Shown here piece after piece: positions 1-7,698 of a DNA stretch of 64,000 nt (positions are counted from its first letter, which is position 1; the number at the start of each line of letters is the position of its first letter). The notes beneath the pieces are model-generated. The model saw nothing but the letters and a program-made list of their open reading frames with translations. It did not search any database and had not been told where the DNA came from. This stretch comes from Nocardia asteroides. GTDB taxonomy: Bacteria > Actinomycetota > Actinomycetes > Mycobacteriales > Mycobacteriaceae. The stretch is from NCBI RefSeq assembly GCF_021183625.1, contig NZ_CP089214.1, positions 248,001 to 312,000 on the forward strand, given 5' to 3'. A program made the position numbers and the translations under genes.

Positions 1-652
1 GGCGGCTGCCGATGTGGCGCCATCCGGCACCGAGATCGACCCGCGGGGTGTGCTCCGGTCGCGGCGGCGCCGGGTCGGGTGCGGTGATCCGGCTGATCCC
101 CAGCGCCGAGAGCAGGCAGCCGACGGCGTCGATGGCGAGGGTGACGGTACTGCCGAGCAGGGAGACGAGCGCGCCGCCCGCGGGCGCCCCGATTGCGGCG
201 GTGGTCCACATCGTCGACTCCAGGCGCGCGCTCGCGGAGACCCGATCCGGCTCGGGCACCAGCGCTTTCAGGTGTGCGGCGTTGGCGGCGGTGAACACGA
301 TCGTCGCCAGCGTCTGCACGGTCGCCACCACGCACAGCTGCCCGAAGCCGAGCACCCCGAACCAGCCCGCCAACGGCACGCTGACCAGCGCCGCCGCCGT
401 GGCGAGATTCGCGCCGATCATCACCGGGCGCTTGCGCCGGAACTCGATCACCGACCCCGTCGGCAGCGCGATGAGCGCGGCCGCCACCCCCGAGATCGCC
501 GCCAGCATGGAGATCTGCCAGTCCGCTGCGCCGAGCACCAGGATCGCGACCAGCGGCAATGCCCCCATGCCGATCGCGGAACCGGCCTGCGCGGCGGTGA
601 ACGCCGCCCACAGCTTCCGGAAGTCCGGCGGCAGCGCGGCTCGGCTCGTCAC
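1..652 (-). CDS. MFS transporter, N-terminal part (runs off the window edge)
   Basis: An open reading frame on the minus strand starts with GTG at 652 and is still open at base 1, giving about 217 residues. The translation is strongly hydrophobic with several predicted membrane helices, and a short basic loop (EFRRKRP) sits where MFS proteins carry their motif A between helices 2 and 3. Together with the Gly/Ala-rich helices this fits the MFS_3 (EntS-like) group of drug or siderophore exporters. The substrate cannot be told. It lies 90 bases downstream of arsR on the same strand, so it may be co-transcribed with it. Part of this reading is by hand translation of the reverse complement. Confidence 0.75.
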   Translation of the reverse strand, partial: MTSRAALPPDFRKLWAAFTAAQAGSAIGMGALPLVAILVLGAADWQISMLAAISGVAAALIALPTGSVIEFRRKRPVMIGANLATAAALVSVPLAGWFGVLGFGQLCVVATVQTLATIVFTAANAAHLKALVPEPDRVSASARLESTMWTTAAIGAPAGGALVSLLGSTVTLAIDAVGCLLSALGISRITAPDPAPPRPEHTPRVDLGAGWRHIGSR

Positions 653-742
653 CTGCGGCACCCTAGCGAAAAGGGGTTTCCCCGGCCGGGAGCGGCTCTC
701 TACCGTGGACCGGTGGCAACCGTCAGTTCTGCCTCGACTGAA

Positions 743-1102
743 TCAGCGGCAGCAGTTCGGGTCGAGCGCCACGCACAGCGCCGACAGCGCCTCGCGGCGC
801 GCGGCGTGCACGGTGTGCATCCCGCGCCGCTCGGAGGCGATGAGCCCGGCCTTGCGCAGCTGGGTGAGGTGATGTGAGACCGTCGACTCACCGAGCCCGA
901 CCGCGGCCGCGAGCCCGCCGCTGTTGTGCTCCCCGTCCGGATCGCTGAGCAGGATCGACAGCAACCGCACCCGCACCGGATCGGCGATCGCCTTCAACCG
1001 CAGCGCGATGGCGAGCGCGGTCTCCGCGTCGACCGGCGCCGCCGCCACCGGGGCGCAGCACACCGGGGAGGTCATGTCGATCACCGGCAGCGTCTTGGGC
1101 AT
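743..1102 (-). CDS. arsR: ArsR/SmtB-family metalloregulatory repressor
   Basis: A 119-residue winged-helix repressor that should release its operator when As(III) or Sb(III) binds. The recognition segment is STVSHHLTQLRKAGL. Taking the ATG at 1102, vicinal cysteines fall at positions 15-16 (PVCC), the same positions as two of the three As(III) ligands reported for Corynebacterium glutamicum ArsR. The third ligand (Cys55 there) is not at the equivalent place, but a second CC pair sits at the C-terminus (PNCCR). The gene is divergent from the arsI-acr3 pair and shares its promoter region, which holds a palindromic operator. An upstream in-frame start at 1177 would run through that operator and is less likely. 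Confidence 0.88.
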   Translation of the reverse strand: MPKTLPVIDMTSPVCCAPVAAAPVDAETALAIALRLKAIADPVRVRLLSILLSDPDGEHNSGGLAAAVGLGESTVSHHLTQLRKAGLIASERRGMHTVHAARREALSALCVALDPNCCR

Positions 1103-1124
1103 GCACCGAATCCTACCTACCTTA

Positions 1125-1184
1125 TTGACATATGTCGAAGTACTGGCGCAGACTCGGGCCCGTAAGTTCTTCGACATACATCAC
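1125..1184. promoter_or_regulatory. ArsR-type operator region between arsR and arsI
   Basis: A perfect 10-base palindrome GACATATGTC lies at 1127-1136, flanked as TTGACATATGTCGAA. A second, partial copy (TTCGACATACATCAC) starts at 1170, 46 bases further on. Their place between the divergent arsR and arsI genes and their AT-rich imperfect dyads match ArsR/SmtB operators. One or both probably control both directions. Confidence 0.65.
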
Positions 1185-1207
1185 ACAACCTCTGGGAGGT
1201 GGCGGTC

Positions 1208-1654
1208 ATGTCCCGCATCCAGCTCGCCCTCGACGTCGACGACCTCGACACCGCGATCGGCTTCTACTCCACCCTGTTCGGCACCGGCCCGGCCAAGCGG
1301 AAGCCCGGCTACGCCAACTTCGCCATCGAGAACCCGCCGCTGAAACTGGTGCTCCTGGAGAACCCCGGCTCCGGCGGGCGGCTCAACCACCTCGGCGTCG
1401 AGGTCGAGACCTCGGAGCAGGTGCACGCCGAGATCGCCCGGCTCTCCGGGGCCGGGCTCTACACCGCAGAGCAGCCCGCGGCGACCTGCTGCTTCGCCAC
1501 CCAGGACAAGGTCTGGGTGACCGGCCCGGATGCCGAACGCTGGGAGGTCTACACCGTGCTCGCCGACACCGAGCACTTCGGCGCCGACGCGCAGGCGGAG
1601 GCCGGGAGTTCCTGCTGCGGCAGCGATGCGAAGGCAGGCGTCCCGTGCTGCTGA
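1208..1654 (+). CDS. arsI: ArsI/CadI-family glyoxalase-fold C-As lyase
   Basis: A 148-residue vicinal-oxygen-chelate (glyoxalase fold) protein of the ArsI/CadI family. ArsI enzymes are Fe(II) dioxygenases that break the carbon-arsenic bond of trivalent organoarsenicals such as methylarsonous acid. The putative metal ligands are visible as Gln5, His61 (LNHLG) and Glu113 (RWEVY), and the substrate-binding vicinal thiols as Cys94-Cys95 (ATCCFA); spacing agrees with characterised ArsI. The C-terminal tail has two further CC pairs. The ATG at 1208 is chosen because GGGAGGT at 1194-1200 lies seven bases upstream. It is followed 22 bases later by acr3 and shares the arsR operator. Confidence 0.88.
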   Translation: MSRIQLALDVDDLDTAIGFYSTLFGTGPAKRKPGYANFAIENPPLKLVLLENPGSGGRLNHLGVEVETSEQVHAEIARLSGAGLYTAEQPAATCCFATQDKVWVTGPDAERWEVYTVLADTEHFGADAQAEAGSSCCGSDAKAGVPCC

Positions 1655-1676
1655 CCGAAGCCGGCCGGGTCCGCGC

Positions 1677-2741
1677 ATGACGGACACCTCTGTGGCGCGA
1701 CGCCTGTCGATGCCGGATCGGCTCCTCCCGGTCTTGATCGGGCTGGCGATGCTCGCCGGGCTGGTGCTGGGCCGGACGATCCCTGGGCTCGGGGACGCAC
1801 TCGGCGCGATCGAGATCGACGGCATCTCGCTGCCGATCGCGGCCGGGCTGCTGATCATGATGTACCCGGTGCTGGCGAAGGTCCGCTACGACCGCCTCGA
1901 CACCGTCACCGGCGATCGTCGCCTGCTCGCCGGCTCCCTGGTGCTGAACTGGGTGCTCGGCCCCGCGCTGATGTTCGCGCTGGCCTGGCTCTTCCTGCCG
2001 GACCTGCCGGAGTACCGGACCGGGCTGATCATCGTCGGGCTCGCCCGCTGCATCGCCATGGTCATCATCTGGAACGACCTCGCCTGCGGCGACCGCGAAG
2101 CCGCCGCGGTGCTGGTGGCGCTGAACTCGGTGTTCCAGGTGTTCATGTTCGCGGTGCTGGGCTGGTTCTACCTCTCGGTGCTGCCCGGGTGGCTCGGCCT
2201 CGAACAGACCGGGATCGACGCCTCGCCGTGGCAGATCGCGAAATCGGTGCTGATCTTTCTCGGCATCCCGCTGGTCGCGGGCTACCTGACCCGGCTGTTC
2301 GGCGAGCGCGCCAGGGGCCGGGACTGGTACGAGACCCGGCTGCTCCCCGCGATCGGGCCGCTGGCGCTCTACGGGCTGCTGTTCACCATCGTCGTCCTGT
2401 TCGCGCTGCAGGGAGACCAGATCACCTCCCGCCCGGCCGATGTCGCGCGGATCGCGCTCCCGCTGCTGGCCTACTTCGCGCTCATGTGGGGCGGCGGGTT
2501 CGCGCTCGGCGCCGTGCTCGGGCTCGGCTACGCGCGCACCACCACGCTGGCCTTCACCGCGGCGGGCAACAACTTCGAACTCGCCATCGCCGTCGCGATC
2601 GCCACCTACGGCGCGACCTCCGGTCAGGCGCTGGCCGGGGTGGTCGGCCCGCTCATCGAGGTGCCCGTCCTGGTCGCGCTGGTCTACGTCGCCCTCGCGC
2701 TCCGGCACCGGTTCACCGCGGAAGCGGATGACACCGGGTAG
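1677..2741 (+). CDS. acr3: Acr3-type arsenite efflux permease
   Basis: A 354-residue, roughly ten-helix membrane protein of the bile/arsenite/riboflavin transporter superfamily, ACR3 group. It exports As(OH)3 across the cytoplasmic membrane. The conserved cysteine needed for arsenite transport in Acr3 proteins is present in helix 4 (GLARCIAMV, Cys125), and the conserved acidic motif in helix 9 is intact (AAGNNFELA, Glu301). The start is taken at ATG 1677, which gives a normal-length protein. It is second in the arsI-acr3 operon. It converges on the small HhH gene with a gap of 9 bases. Confidence 0.93.
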   Translation: MTDTSVARRLSMPDRLLPVLIGLAMLAGLVLGRTIPGLGDALGAIEIDGISLPIAAGLLIMMYPVLAKVRYDRLDTVTGDRRLLAGSLVLNWVLGPALMFALAWLFLPDLPEYRTGLIIVGLARCIAMVIIWNDLACGDREAAAVLVALNSVFQVFMFAVLGWFYLSVLPGWLGLEQTGIDASPWQIAKSVLIFLGIPLVAGYLTRLFGERARGRDWYETRLLPAIGPLALYGLLFTIVVLFALQGDQITSRPADVARIALPLLAYFALMWGGGFALGAVLGLGYARTTTLAFTAAGNNFELAIAVAIATYGATSGQALAGVVGPLIEVPVLVALVYVALALRHRFTAEADDTG

Positions 2742-2750
2742 GCGAGACGG

Positions 2751-2951
2751 TCAGTCCGCGAATCCGCTTCGGCGTTCGGCCAGTTCCTCGGCGAGGATGC
2801 GGATCGCCTTCGGTCCGACGCCGTGGATGGCGAGCAGCTCCTTCGCGGACACCGTGCCGAGCTGCTCGTAGCGGGTGTACCCGTGCGCGGCGAGTTCGCG
2901 GCGCGCCACCTTGCCGATCCGCGGAGTGAACTCGCTCGCATCCTGGTCCAT
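2751..2951 (-). CDS. Small helix-hairpin-helix protein
   Basis: A 66-residue protein with a helix-hairpin-helix motif in its second half (LLAIHGVGPKAIRIL), of the kind that binds DNA backbone without sequence specificity. Small stand-alone HhH proteins of this length are common in actinomycetes and usually have no assigned role. No catalytic domain is attached. Confidence 0.72.
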   Translation of the reverse strand: MDQDASEFTPRIGKVARRELAAHGYTRYEQLGTVSAKELLAIHGVGPKAIRILAEELAERRSGFAD

Positions 2952-2996
2952 GGCCCGATGCTAGAGCCCCTGCACCCGGGCCGTCATCGCCGCCGA

Positions 2997-3704
2997 TCAG
3001 CTCGGGCGCAGGTCTAGCAGTTGCTCGAAGAAGCCGCCGATTCCGCGGGCGCGGTCGGCGAGGTGCACCTCGAGGATCCAGTGGCACCGCTTGCCGGTGG
3101 GGTCGAGCCGGCGCAGGGGGGTGTGCGAGCCGGGGGCGATGTAGGAGGTGACCTCGGTGCCGGAGATCTTCTTGTGCGGGAACTCGCCGACCAGGTGTCC
3201 GGCGATCGGGGCGGAGAACTCCAAGCCGAGTTCGGCGGCGCGGGCGGTGATCCAGGTGTAGAGCTGGTCGCCGGTGATGTCGGGGGTGCGTTCGAAGTGT
3301 GCGCGGCCCTCGTGCCAGAGCGGTTCGAGGGCGTCGCGGAGTGCGAGCTTGGCGGGGTCGGCGCCGAGGACGTAGGTGCGGCCGAAGTCGGCTTCCCATT
3401 CGGCGAAGATGGGGCCGAAGTCGAGGTAGCAGATGTCGTCGGCGGCGATGGTGCGGTCGGGCGGGTCGGCGGCGAAGGGCTGCAGCGTGTTGATTCCGGC
3501 GCGGACCAGGCGTTTGTGCCAGAAGCGGCGGGTGCCGAAGAGTTCGATGGCCAGGTCGCGTACCGCGTCGCTCACCGCGGACTCGGTGGCGCCCGGCGTG
3601 ACGAGGCCGCGCGCGAGGACCTCGTCGAAGAGCGTGACGGCCTTGGCCTCGGCCGCCAGCAGCGCGGCAGCACGCTCCGGCTCGACGACTTCGGGAACTC
3701 CCAT
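2997..3704 (-). CDS. M24-family metallopeptidase (Xaa-Pro aminopeptidase-like)
   Basis: A 235-residue pita-bread fold protein of family M24 (methionine aminopeptidase / prolidase). The metal ligands can be followed: two Asp in YLDFGP and ADFGRT, His in GHLVGEFPHK, and Glu near the C-terminus (ILEVH). It lacks the N-terminal creatinase domain of full-length prolidases, so it is a compact version. The substrate is unknown. The ATG at 3704 is preferred over an upstream in-frame start at 3752, which would add a basic, low-complexity extension. Confidence 0.82.
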   Translation of the reverse strand: MGVPEVVEPERAAALLAAEAKAVTLFDEVLARGLVTPGATESAVSDAVRDLAIELFGTRRFWHKRLVRAGINTLQPFAADPPDRTIAADDICYLDFGPIFAEWEADFGRTYVLGADPAKLALRDALEPLWHEGRAHFERTPDITGDQLYTWITARAAELGLEFSAPIAGHLVGEFPHKKISGTEVTSYIAPGSHTPLRRLDPTGKRCHWILEVHLADRARGIGGFFEQLLDLRPS

Positions 3705-3770
3705 CCGACGAACTCTAGCCGGGTGCGAAGGACGCTCGCCCGTTCCGGCCACGTCCTCGTCCGAGGGCCC

Positions 3771-3795
3771 GGTTTGTCGTATCGGCCTGCGGGTA
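3771..3795 (+). promoter_or_regulatory. Sigma-F/B-like promoter of the small acidic protein gene
   Basis: GGTTT at 3771-3775 and GGGTA at 3791-3795 are separated by exactly 15 bases, matching the actinobacterial SigF/SigB consensus (GTTT, 14-16 bases, GGGTA). The -10 element lies 48 bases upstream of the GTG at 3844. Confidence 0.65.
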
Positions 3796-3843
3796 GGCGC
3801 ATCCGCGAAGGCACAGCGTCGATAGCTCGGAGGAGAACAACTC

Positions 3844-3981
3844 GTGACTCAGCCCCATGAAGCCGATGACGGTGCACCCGACACCGAGGAAGACCGCATT
3901 GTCGAGGGCGGATCCGAGGCGCCGGACAACCTGGCGGGTCCCGGCCCCGGCGACGACCGGAACGAGGACCCCGATACCTGA
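3844..3981 (+). CDS. Small, highly acidic hypothetical protein (45 aa)
   Basis: A short frame starting with GTG at 3844 is preceded by a strong Shine-Dalgarno (GGAGGAG at 3829-3835) with 8-base spacing, and ends with TGA at 3979-3981. The 45-residue product is rich in Asp, Glu, Pro and Gly with almost no hydrophobic segment, so it is probably disordered. No domain is recognised. A sigma-F/B-type promoter lies 48 bases upstream, which suggests stress induction. The promoter and ribosome site are the main reasons to believe it is expressed. Confidence 0.6.
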   Translation: MTQPHEADDGAPDTEEDRIVEGGSEAPDNLAGPGPGDDRNEDPDT

Positions 3982-3993
3982 ACCGGCCGACGC

Positions 3994-4383
3994 CTACCCG
4001 AGCGGGTGCGGCCAGGAGAACCCGACTGTCACCGGGTGCCCGGCCGCCGCCGGGTCGTAGGCGCCGCACCCCAGCGCGAAGTCGGTGACGAGGGTGCGCA
4101 CGATGTGCCAGCCCAGCCCGTTCAGCACCGGAGGCACAGCGGTGTACGAGCTGATCAGGACCTCGATCTCGATCGCCTCCACCCGGTACTCGAAGCGCAC
4201 GATCGCATCCGGCGCCGCCACCGGGATCAGCGCCGTCGCGATCTCGTGCGCGACCAGCTCCAGGTCCGCGGCGGCGTCGATAGCCAGCCCCAGCCCCCAT
4301 CCCAGCGATCGAGTCATCGAGCGCAGAATCCCCAACTGCTCGGGCCGTGCCCGGATCTCCATCGCCACCGTCGAACCCGACAC
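3994..4383 (-). CDS. Probable anti-sigma-factor-like protein (degenerate HATPase fold)
   Basis: A protein of about 129 residues whose N-terminal helices, acidic helix (ADLELVAHEIATALI) and later GLGWHIVRTLVTDFA segment follow the layout of RsbW/HATPase_c_2 anti-sigma kinases. The N-box is eroded: the usual Asn is absent and the ATP-lid glycines are incomplete, so it may bind a partner without kinase activity. GTG 4383 is chosen because GGAGG lies upstream; GTG 4401 is an alternative. It is divergent from a canonical RsbW-like gene at 4567, which supports a role in the same partner-switching circuit. The assignment is tentative. Confidence 0.55.
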   Translation of the reverse strand: MSGSTVAMEIRARPEQLGILRSMTRSLGWGLGLAIDAAADLELVAHEIATALIPVAAPDAIVRFEYRVEAIEIEVLISSYTAVPPVLNGLGWHIVRTLVTDFALGCGAYDPAAAGHPVTVGFSWPHPLG

Positions 4384-4496
4384 CCGCGCACCTGCCTCCA
4401 CATCGAACCCGTACTACCCGAACGGTCCGGCTCGAATCCCGCCCGGGTGAGCACCCCTTCATACCCTCGCGACGGCTGCCGACGACACCCGGTCGC

Positions 4497-4520
4497 GTGT
4501 GGAGGTGGTGACCGCGGGTA
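4497..4520 (+). promoter_or_regulatory. Probable sigma-F/B-like promoter of the rsbW-like gene
   Basis: GTGT at 4497-4500 and GGGTA at 4516-4520 with a 15-base spacer fit the relaxed actinobacterial form (GNNT, 14-16 bases, GGGTA). The -10 element is 46 bases upstream of the ATG at 4567. It would put the regulator under its own sigma factor. Confidence 0.45.
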
Positions 4521-4566
4521 GCTCTGCTCTCGAAGGCCGGAAACGGTCCCGGCCGGAGGAGAAGAC

Positions 4567-5013
4567 ATGAACAGCGAGGTCGAGCCACTACGGATCGAGT
4601 TCCCCGCGAGCCCCGACGAACTCCCCGGGGTGCGCAGCCGGCTGCGCCGGTGGCTGGCCGGGATGATCGCCGATTCCCAGCGCGCCTACGACCTGCTGCT
4701 GGCCGCGGGCGAAGCCTGCGCCAACGCGATCGAGCACGGCCACGCCGGTGACCGCAGGCCGATCCGGCTCGAGGCGATCGTGGCGCGCGGAGCGGTCCTG
4801 GTCGGCATCTCCGATCACGGACACTGGGTCGCCCGCCCGGCGGCGCCGGACGACGAACGCGGCCACACCGAATCCCTGCGCGGCCGCGGCCTGCAGATGA
4901 TCAAGGCTCTGGTGCACGAGAGCCGCGTCACCGTGCTCGACTCGGGGACCACGGTCACCCTGAGCATGCCGCTCGACGCCGACGGTGCGGCGGAGGGCAG
5001 CCAGGCCCGCTGA
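4567..5013 (+). CDS. RsbW-like anti-sigma factor / serine kinase
   Basis: A 148-residue HATPase_c_2 protein. The N-box is clear (AGEACANAIEHGH, about residues 47-59), followed by ISDHGHW (G1) and RGRGLQMIK (G2). Such proteins bind and silence a sigma factor of the SigB/SigF class and phosphorylate their anti-anti-sigma partner. The start is fixed by GGAGGAG just upstream of ATG 4567. It is followed by a SpoIIE-type phosphatase and a STAS protein on the same strand, giving a complete kinase/phosphatase/antagonist set. The cognate sigma factor is not in the window. Confidence 0.85.
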   Translation: MNSEVEPLRIEFPASPDELPGVRSRLRRWLAGMIADSQRAYDLLLAAGEACANAIEHGHAGDRRPIRLEAIVARGAVLVGISDHGHWVARPAAPDDERGHTESLRGRGLQMIKALVHESRVTVLDSGTTVTLSMPLDADGAAEGSQAR

Positions 5014-5125
5014 CCGGACACCCCCGGGTTGCGAGCCGTCGCGAGCCGGGGCACCCTGCCGCGCCACGCGCCGAGCTCTCGGTTGGGATCGCCGCGACAG
5101 GGCCCCGCTCTGCCAGGATGAAGGC

Positions 5126-5182
5126 GTGGACGCCGAGATCGACGAACGGATCGCCGCGAGCCGGGCGACGGCCGGCCGATGA
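5126..5182 (+). CDS. Possible 18-residue leader peptide overlapping the phosphatase start
   Basis: A GTG at 5126 opens an 18-codon frame that ends with TGA at 5180-5182, overlapping the ATG of the next gene at 5179 in an ATGA junction. It has a weak upstream AGGATGAAGG. It could serve translational coupling, or be a chance frame. No homologue can be named. Confidence 0.25.
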   Translation: MDAEIDERIAASRATAGR

Positions 5183-6396
5183 GTGCCGCGCCCGGCCGCG
5201 GGCCCGAGGAGCGTGCCGTCGCCACCGTGCTCGAGGACGACGCCGAGGATCTCTACGAGTACGCGCCGTGCGGCTACCTGTCCACCCTGATGGACGGCAC
5301 GATCGCCCGGATCAACACCACCCTGCTCGAGTGGCTCGGCCGCACCCGCGCGGAGCTGGTCGGGGTCCGCCGGTTCGGCGACCTGCTGACCGTCGGCGGC
5401 AGGCTCTACCACGAAACCCACTTCGCGCCGCTGCTGCAGATGCAGGGCGAGGTGAACGCGATCGCGCTGGAGTTGCGCACCGCCGACGGGCAGCGGCTGC
5501 CGGTGCTGGTCACCTCGGTGGTGCGGACCGGCGGTGACGGCGCGCCCCTGCTGATCCGCACCACCGTGGTCGCGGCCAAGGACCGCAGGGACTACGAGAC
5601 CGAACTGCTGCGCGCGCACCGCGCCTCGGAGGTGGAGCTGGACCGGCTGCACCGGCTCAACCACCTGCTGCAGAGCACGCTGCTGCCCCCGGCGCTGGAG
5701 ACGGTGCCCGGGCTCGATGCCGCCGCGCATTACCACATCGCCTCGCTGGACGAGGTCGGCGGCGATTTCTACGACCTGTTCCCGCTGGCCGCGGGGCGCT
5801 GGGGCTTCTTCCTCGGCGATGTCTGCGGCAAGGGCGCGCTCGCCGCGACCATCACCTCGCGGGTGCGGTACACGCTGCGCTCGGCCGCCGTCTACGCCCC
5901 CGACCCCGCCGCCGTGCTCGAGCACCTGAACGGGGTGCTGCTCGAGGCGTACAACCCCGGCGATCCCCGGTTCTGCACCGTGCTCTACGGGCAGCTCGTG
6001 CTGTCCGCGGGCGGGGTCGAGATCACCATCGCCTCCGGCGGGCATCCGGCGCCGATCCTGCTGCGCGGCAACGGTTCCGCCGCGTATCTGCCCACCGAGG
6101 GCGGGCAGCTGATCGGGGTGCTGGCCGATGTCGGGATCGTCACGGCCACCGTCACCCTGTGCCCGGGCGACACCCTGCTGCTCTACACCGACGGGCTCAC
6201 CGAGGCCCGCACCAGCACCGGCGGCCTCTTCGGGGAGCAGGCGCTGCTGAGCCTGGCCGAGACAGTGGCCCCGGTGTCGGCGACCGACGTGGTGGCCGGG
6301 CTGGCCGATCTGCTGCACACCCTCGGGTCCGGGGTCACCGACGACACCGCGCTGCTGGCGCTGCACCTTCCCGGCGCGGGCCGGGGGCAGCCGTGA
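5179..6396 (+). CDS. PAS domain-containing PP2C/SpoIIE-type serine phosphatase (RsbU-like)
   Basis: A 405-residue regulatory phosphatase. Residues about 25-130 look like a PAS sensor (YEYAPCGYLSTL, then TTLLEWLG). A helical linker with coiled-coil character follows (about 135-170), then a PP2C SpoIIE domain from about residue 175 with metal-binding motifs DEVGGDFYDLF, GDVCGKGA, ASGGHPAPIL, YTDGLTEAR and TDDTALL. It should dephosphorylate the STAS protein encoded immediately downstream so that it can capture the RsbW-like anti-sigma factor. The PAS domain makes it the likely signal input. Its stop overlaps the next start (GTGA). Confidence 0.88.
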   Translation: MSAAPGRGPEERAVATVLEDDAEDLYEYAPCGYLSTLMDGTIARINTTLLEWLGRTRAELVGVRRFGDLLTVGGRLYHETHFAPLLQMQGEVNAIALELRTADGQRLPVLVTSVVRTGGDGAPLLIRTTVVAAKDRRDYETELLRAHRASEVELDRLHRLNHLLQSTLLPPALETVPGLDAAAHYHIASLDEVGGDFYDLFPLAAGRWGFFLGDVCGKGALAATITSRVRYTLRSAAVYAPDPAAVLEHLNGVLLEAYNPGDPRFCTVLYGQLVLSAGGVEITIASGGHPAPILLRGNGSAAYLPTEGGQLIGVLADVGIVTATVTLCPGDTLLLYTDGLTEARTSTGGLFGEQALLSLAETVAPVSATDVVAGLADLLHTLGSGVTDDTALLALHLPGAGRGQP

Positions 6397-6743
6397 GCGC
6401 CCATCTCACGGTCCGCACCCGCACCGACGCCGAGGGCCCTGTCGTCGAGCTCGCCGGCGAGCTCGACTTCGCCGGAGCGCCACGGGTGCTCGCGGTGTTG
6501 TCCGGCCTGTCGCTGAGCGCGGACGAGATGCTGGTGCTGGATCTACGGGCGCTCACCTTCTGCGATTCCCGCGGCATCACCGTGCTCATCGCGGCACATC
6601 ACCGCGCCGAGGAGGCGGGGGCGACCCTGACCCTGGTGGCGGTGCCCGCCGATATCGGGCGCACGCTGCGGCTGCTCGGCGTCGATCAGCTCTTCGGCAC
6701 CGCCGACACCGTCGCGGCCGCCCACGCGCCGCGGGGTCGATAA
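6393..6743 (+). CDS. STAS-domain anti-anti-sigma factor (RsbV-like)
   Basis: A 116-residue STAS domain protein starting at GTG 6393, which overlaps the phosphatase stop. The phosphorylation loop is conserved as TFCDSRGI with Ser59 as the expected phospho-acceptor. Unphosphorylated it should bind the RsbW-like kinase at 4567 and free a sigma factor. A longer frame open upstream is only a reading through the phosphatase gene in another frame. Confidence 0.86.
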   Translation: MSAHLTVRTRTDAEGPVVELAGELDFAGAPRVLAVLSGLSLSADEMLVLDLRALTFCDSRGITVLIAAHHRAEEAGATLTLVAVPADIGRTLRLLGVDQLFGTADTVAAAHAPRGR

Positions 6744-6770
6744 CGCGCCGGACCGGGGCCGGGGGAGCGG

Positions 6771-6983
6771 TCAGTAGGCGAGCAGGTCGAGGGCGTCGTC
6801 GGCGGGCAGGATCCAGGCCTGGTCGATCCGGTCGGTGAGCTCGGCACTGTCGAACGCCGCGCGGAGGCGATCGGGCGGCGGCGACAGCGCGGCCGGGTCG
6901 AGGCCGGTGTCGTGGTCGTCGGGGTGGGCGAGGGTGTGCTGGTCGGCGCGATCGAAGTCGCTGCCTGCCGGGGCGAAGGGCAT
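6771..6983 (-). CDS. Small hypothetical protein (70 aa)
   Basis: A 70-residue acidic protein with a Shine-Dalgarno (AGGAAGGAG) just upstream of the ATG at 6983. It is rich in Asp, Ala and Pro and carries no membrane segment. It lies downstream of hsp20 on the same strand, past a strong hairpin. No family is recognised. Confidence 0.55.
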   Translation of the reverse strand: MPFAPAGSDFDRADQHTLAHPDDHDTGLDPAALSPPPDRLRAAFDSAELTDRIDQAWILPADDALDLLAY

Positions 6984-7027
6984 GGCTCACTCCTTCCTGG
7001 ACGGTGCGCGCGGGGCGCCGAGGTGGG

Positions 7028-7058
7028 GGGGCGGGCCCGTGACCGCCGGGCCCGCCCC
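7028..7058. terminator. GC-only hairpin downstream of hsp20
   Basis: GGGGCGGGCCC at 7028-7038 pairs perfectly with GGGCCCGCCCC at 7048-7058 around a 9-base loop. It lies between the hsp20 stop (7198) and the small gene start (6983), both on the minus strand. There is no T tract, so it may end hsp20 transcription or stabilise the mRNA. Confidence 0.45.
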
Positions 7059-7197
7059 ACGAAGGGAAGAGTCGTGAAAAACGAATGATTCGAAGGGTCG
7101 TCGCGTAACGGGCACCACCTGCCTTCCACTCGCATCGTTCGTGTACGGGGTCCCCGCGGGGTCCGGGCGGAGACCGCGTGGCGGGTGTCACCACCGG

Positions 7198-7623
7198 TCA
7201 GGTACTGGCCAGCGCCTTGGCCTCGTTCTCGCCGCGGATGATCTCGATCTTGCGCGGCTTCGCCTTCTCCGCCACCGGGATCGTCAGCCGCAGCACGCCG
7301 TGCCGGTAGTCGGCGCGGATCCGCTCGGTGTCGAGCCCCTCGCCGAGGAACAGCTGCCGGGAGAACACGCCGCGCGGCCGCTCCGAGGCGATCATCGACC
7401 GCTCCTGGTCCAGCGGCGCGCGCTCGGCGCGCACCGTCACCACATTGCGCTCGACATCCAGATCCAGCGAGTCCGGGTCGATGCCGGGCAGATCGAACTC
7501 CGCCACGAACTCCTCGCCCGCACGCCAGGCATCCATCGGCATCACCGCCGGACGAGCCGCCGTGCCGAACACCTGCTGCGTGAATCGGTCCAGATCCCGG
7601 AACGGATCGGTACGCATCAGCAT
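7198..7623 (-). CDS. Hsp20/alpha-crystallin family small heat-shock protein
   Basis: A 141-residue small heat-shock protein, an ATP-independent holdase. A short N-terminal arm (residues 1-35) starts [14 protein letters not shown]. An alpha-crystallin domain of about 90 residues follows with the expected [13 protein letters not shown] and the C-terminal strand [12 protein letters not shown] containing the A/G-x-L motif. GGAGGT seven bases before ATG 7623 fixes the start, rejecting an upstream start at 7638. A near-perfect CIRCE operator lies upstream, so control by HrcA is expected; a divergent MerR-type gene may add HspR-like control. Confidence 0.92.
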   Translation of the reverse strand: MLMRTDPFRDLDRFTQQVFGTAARPAVMPMDAWRAGEEFVAEFDLPGIDPDSLDLDVERNVVTVRAERAPLDQERSMIASERPRGVFSRQLFLGEGLDTERIRADYRHGVLRLTIPVAEKAKPRKIEIIRGENEAKALAST

Positions 7624-7698
7624 GGTCGCCACCTCCACTACTCCTTATCTCACTGTGTGTGGTGCCAGGTAATCTGTGTTCGCTGGCATAGATTTGTT

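Noticed and set aside
12..877. Plus-strand frames over the first 0.9 kb
   Set aside because: The minus strand there encodes recognisable MFS and ArsR proteins; the plus frames are low-complexity shadows.
4425..4460. Sequence resembling a tRNA T-arm (GGCTCGAATCC)
   Set aside because: No acceptor, D or anticodon stem can be drawn around it, and no plausible 3' end follows.
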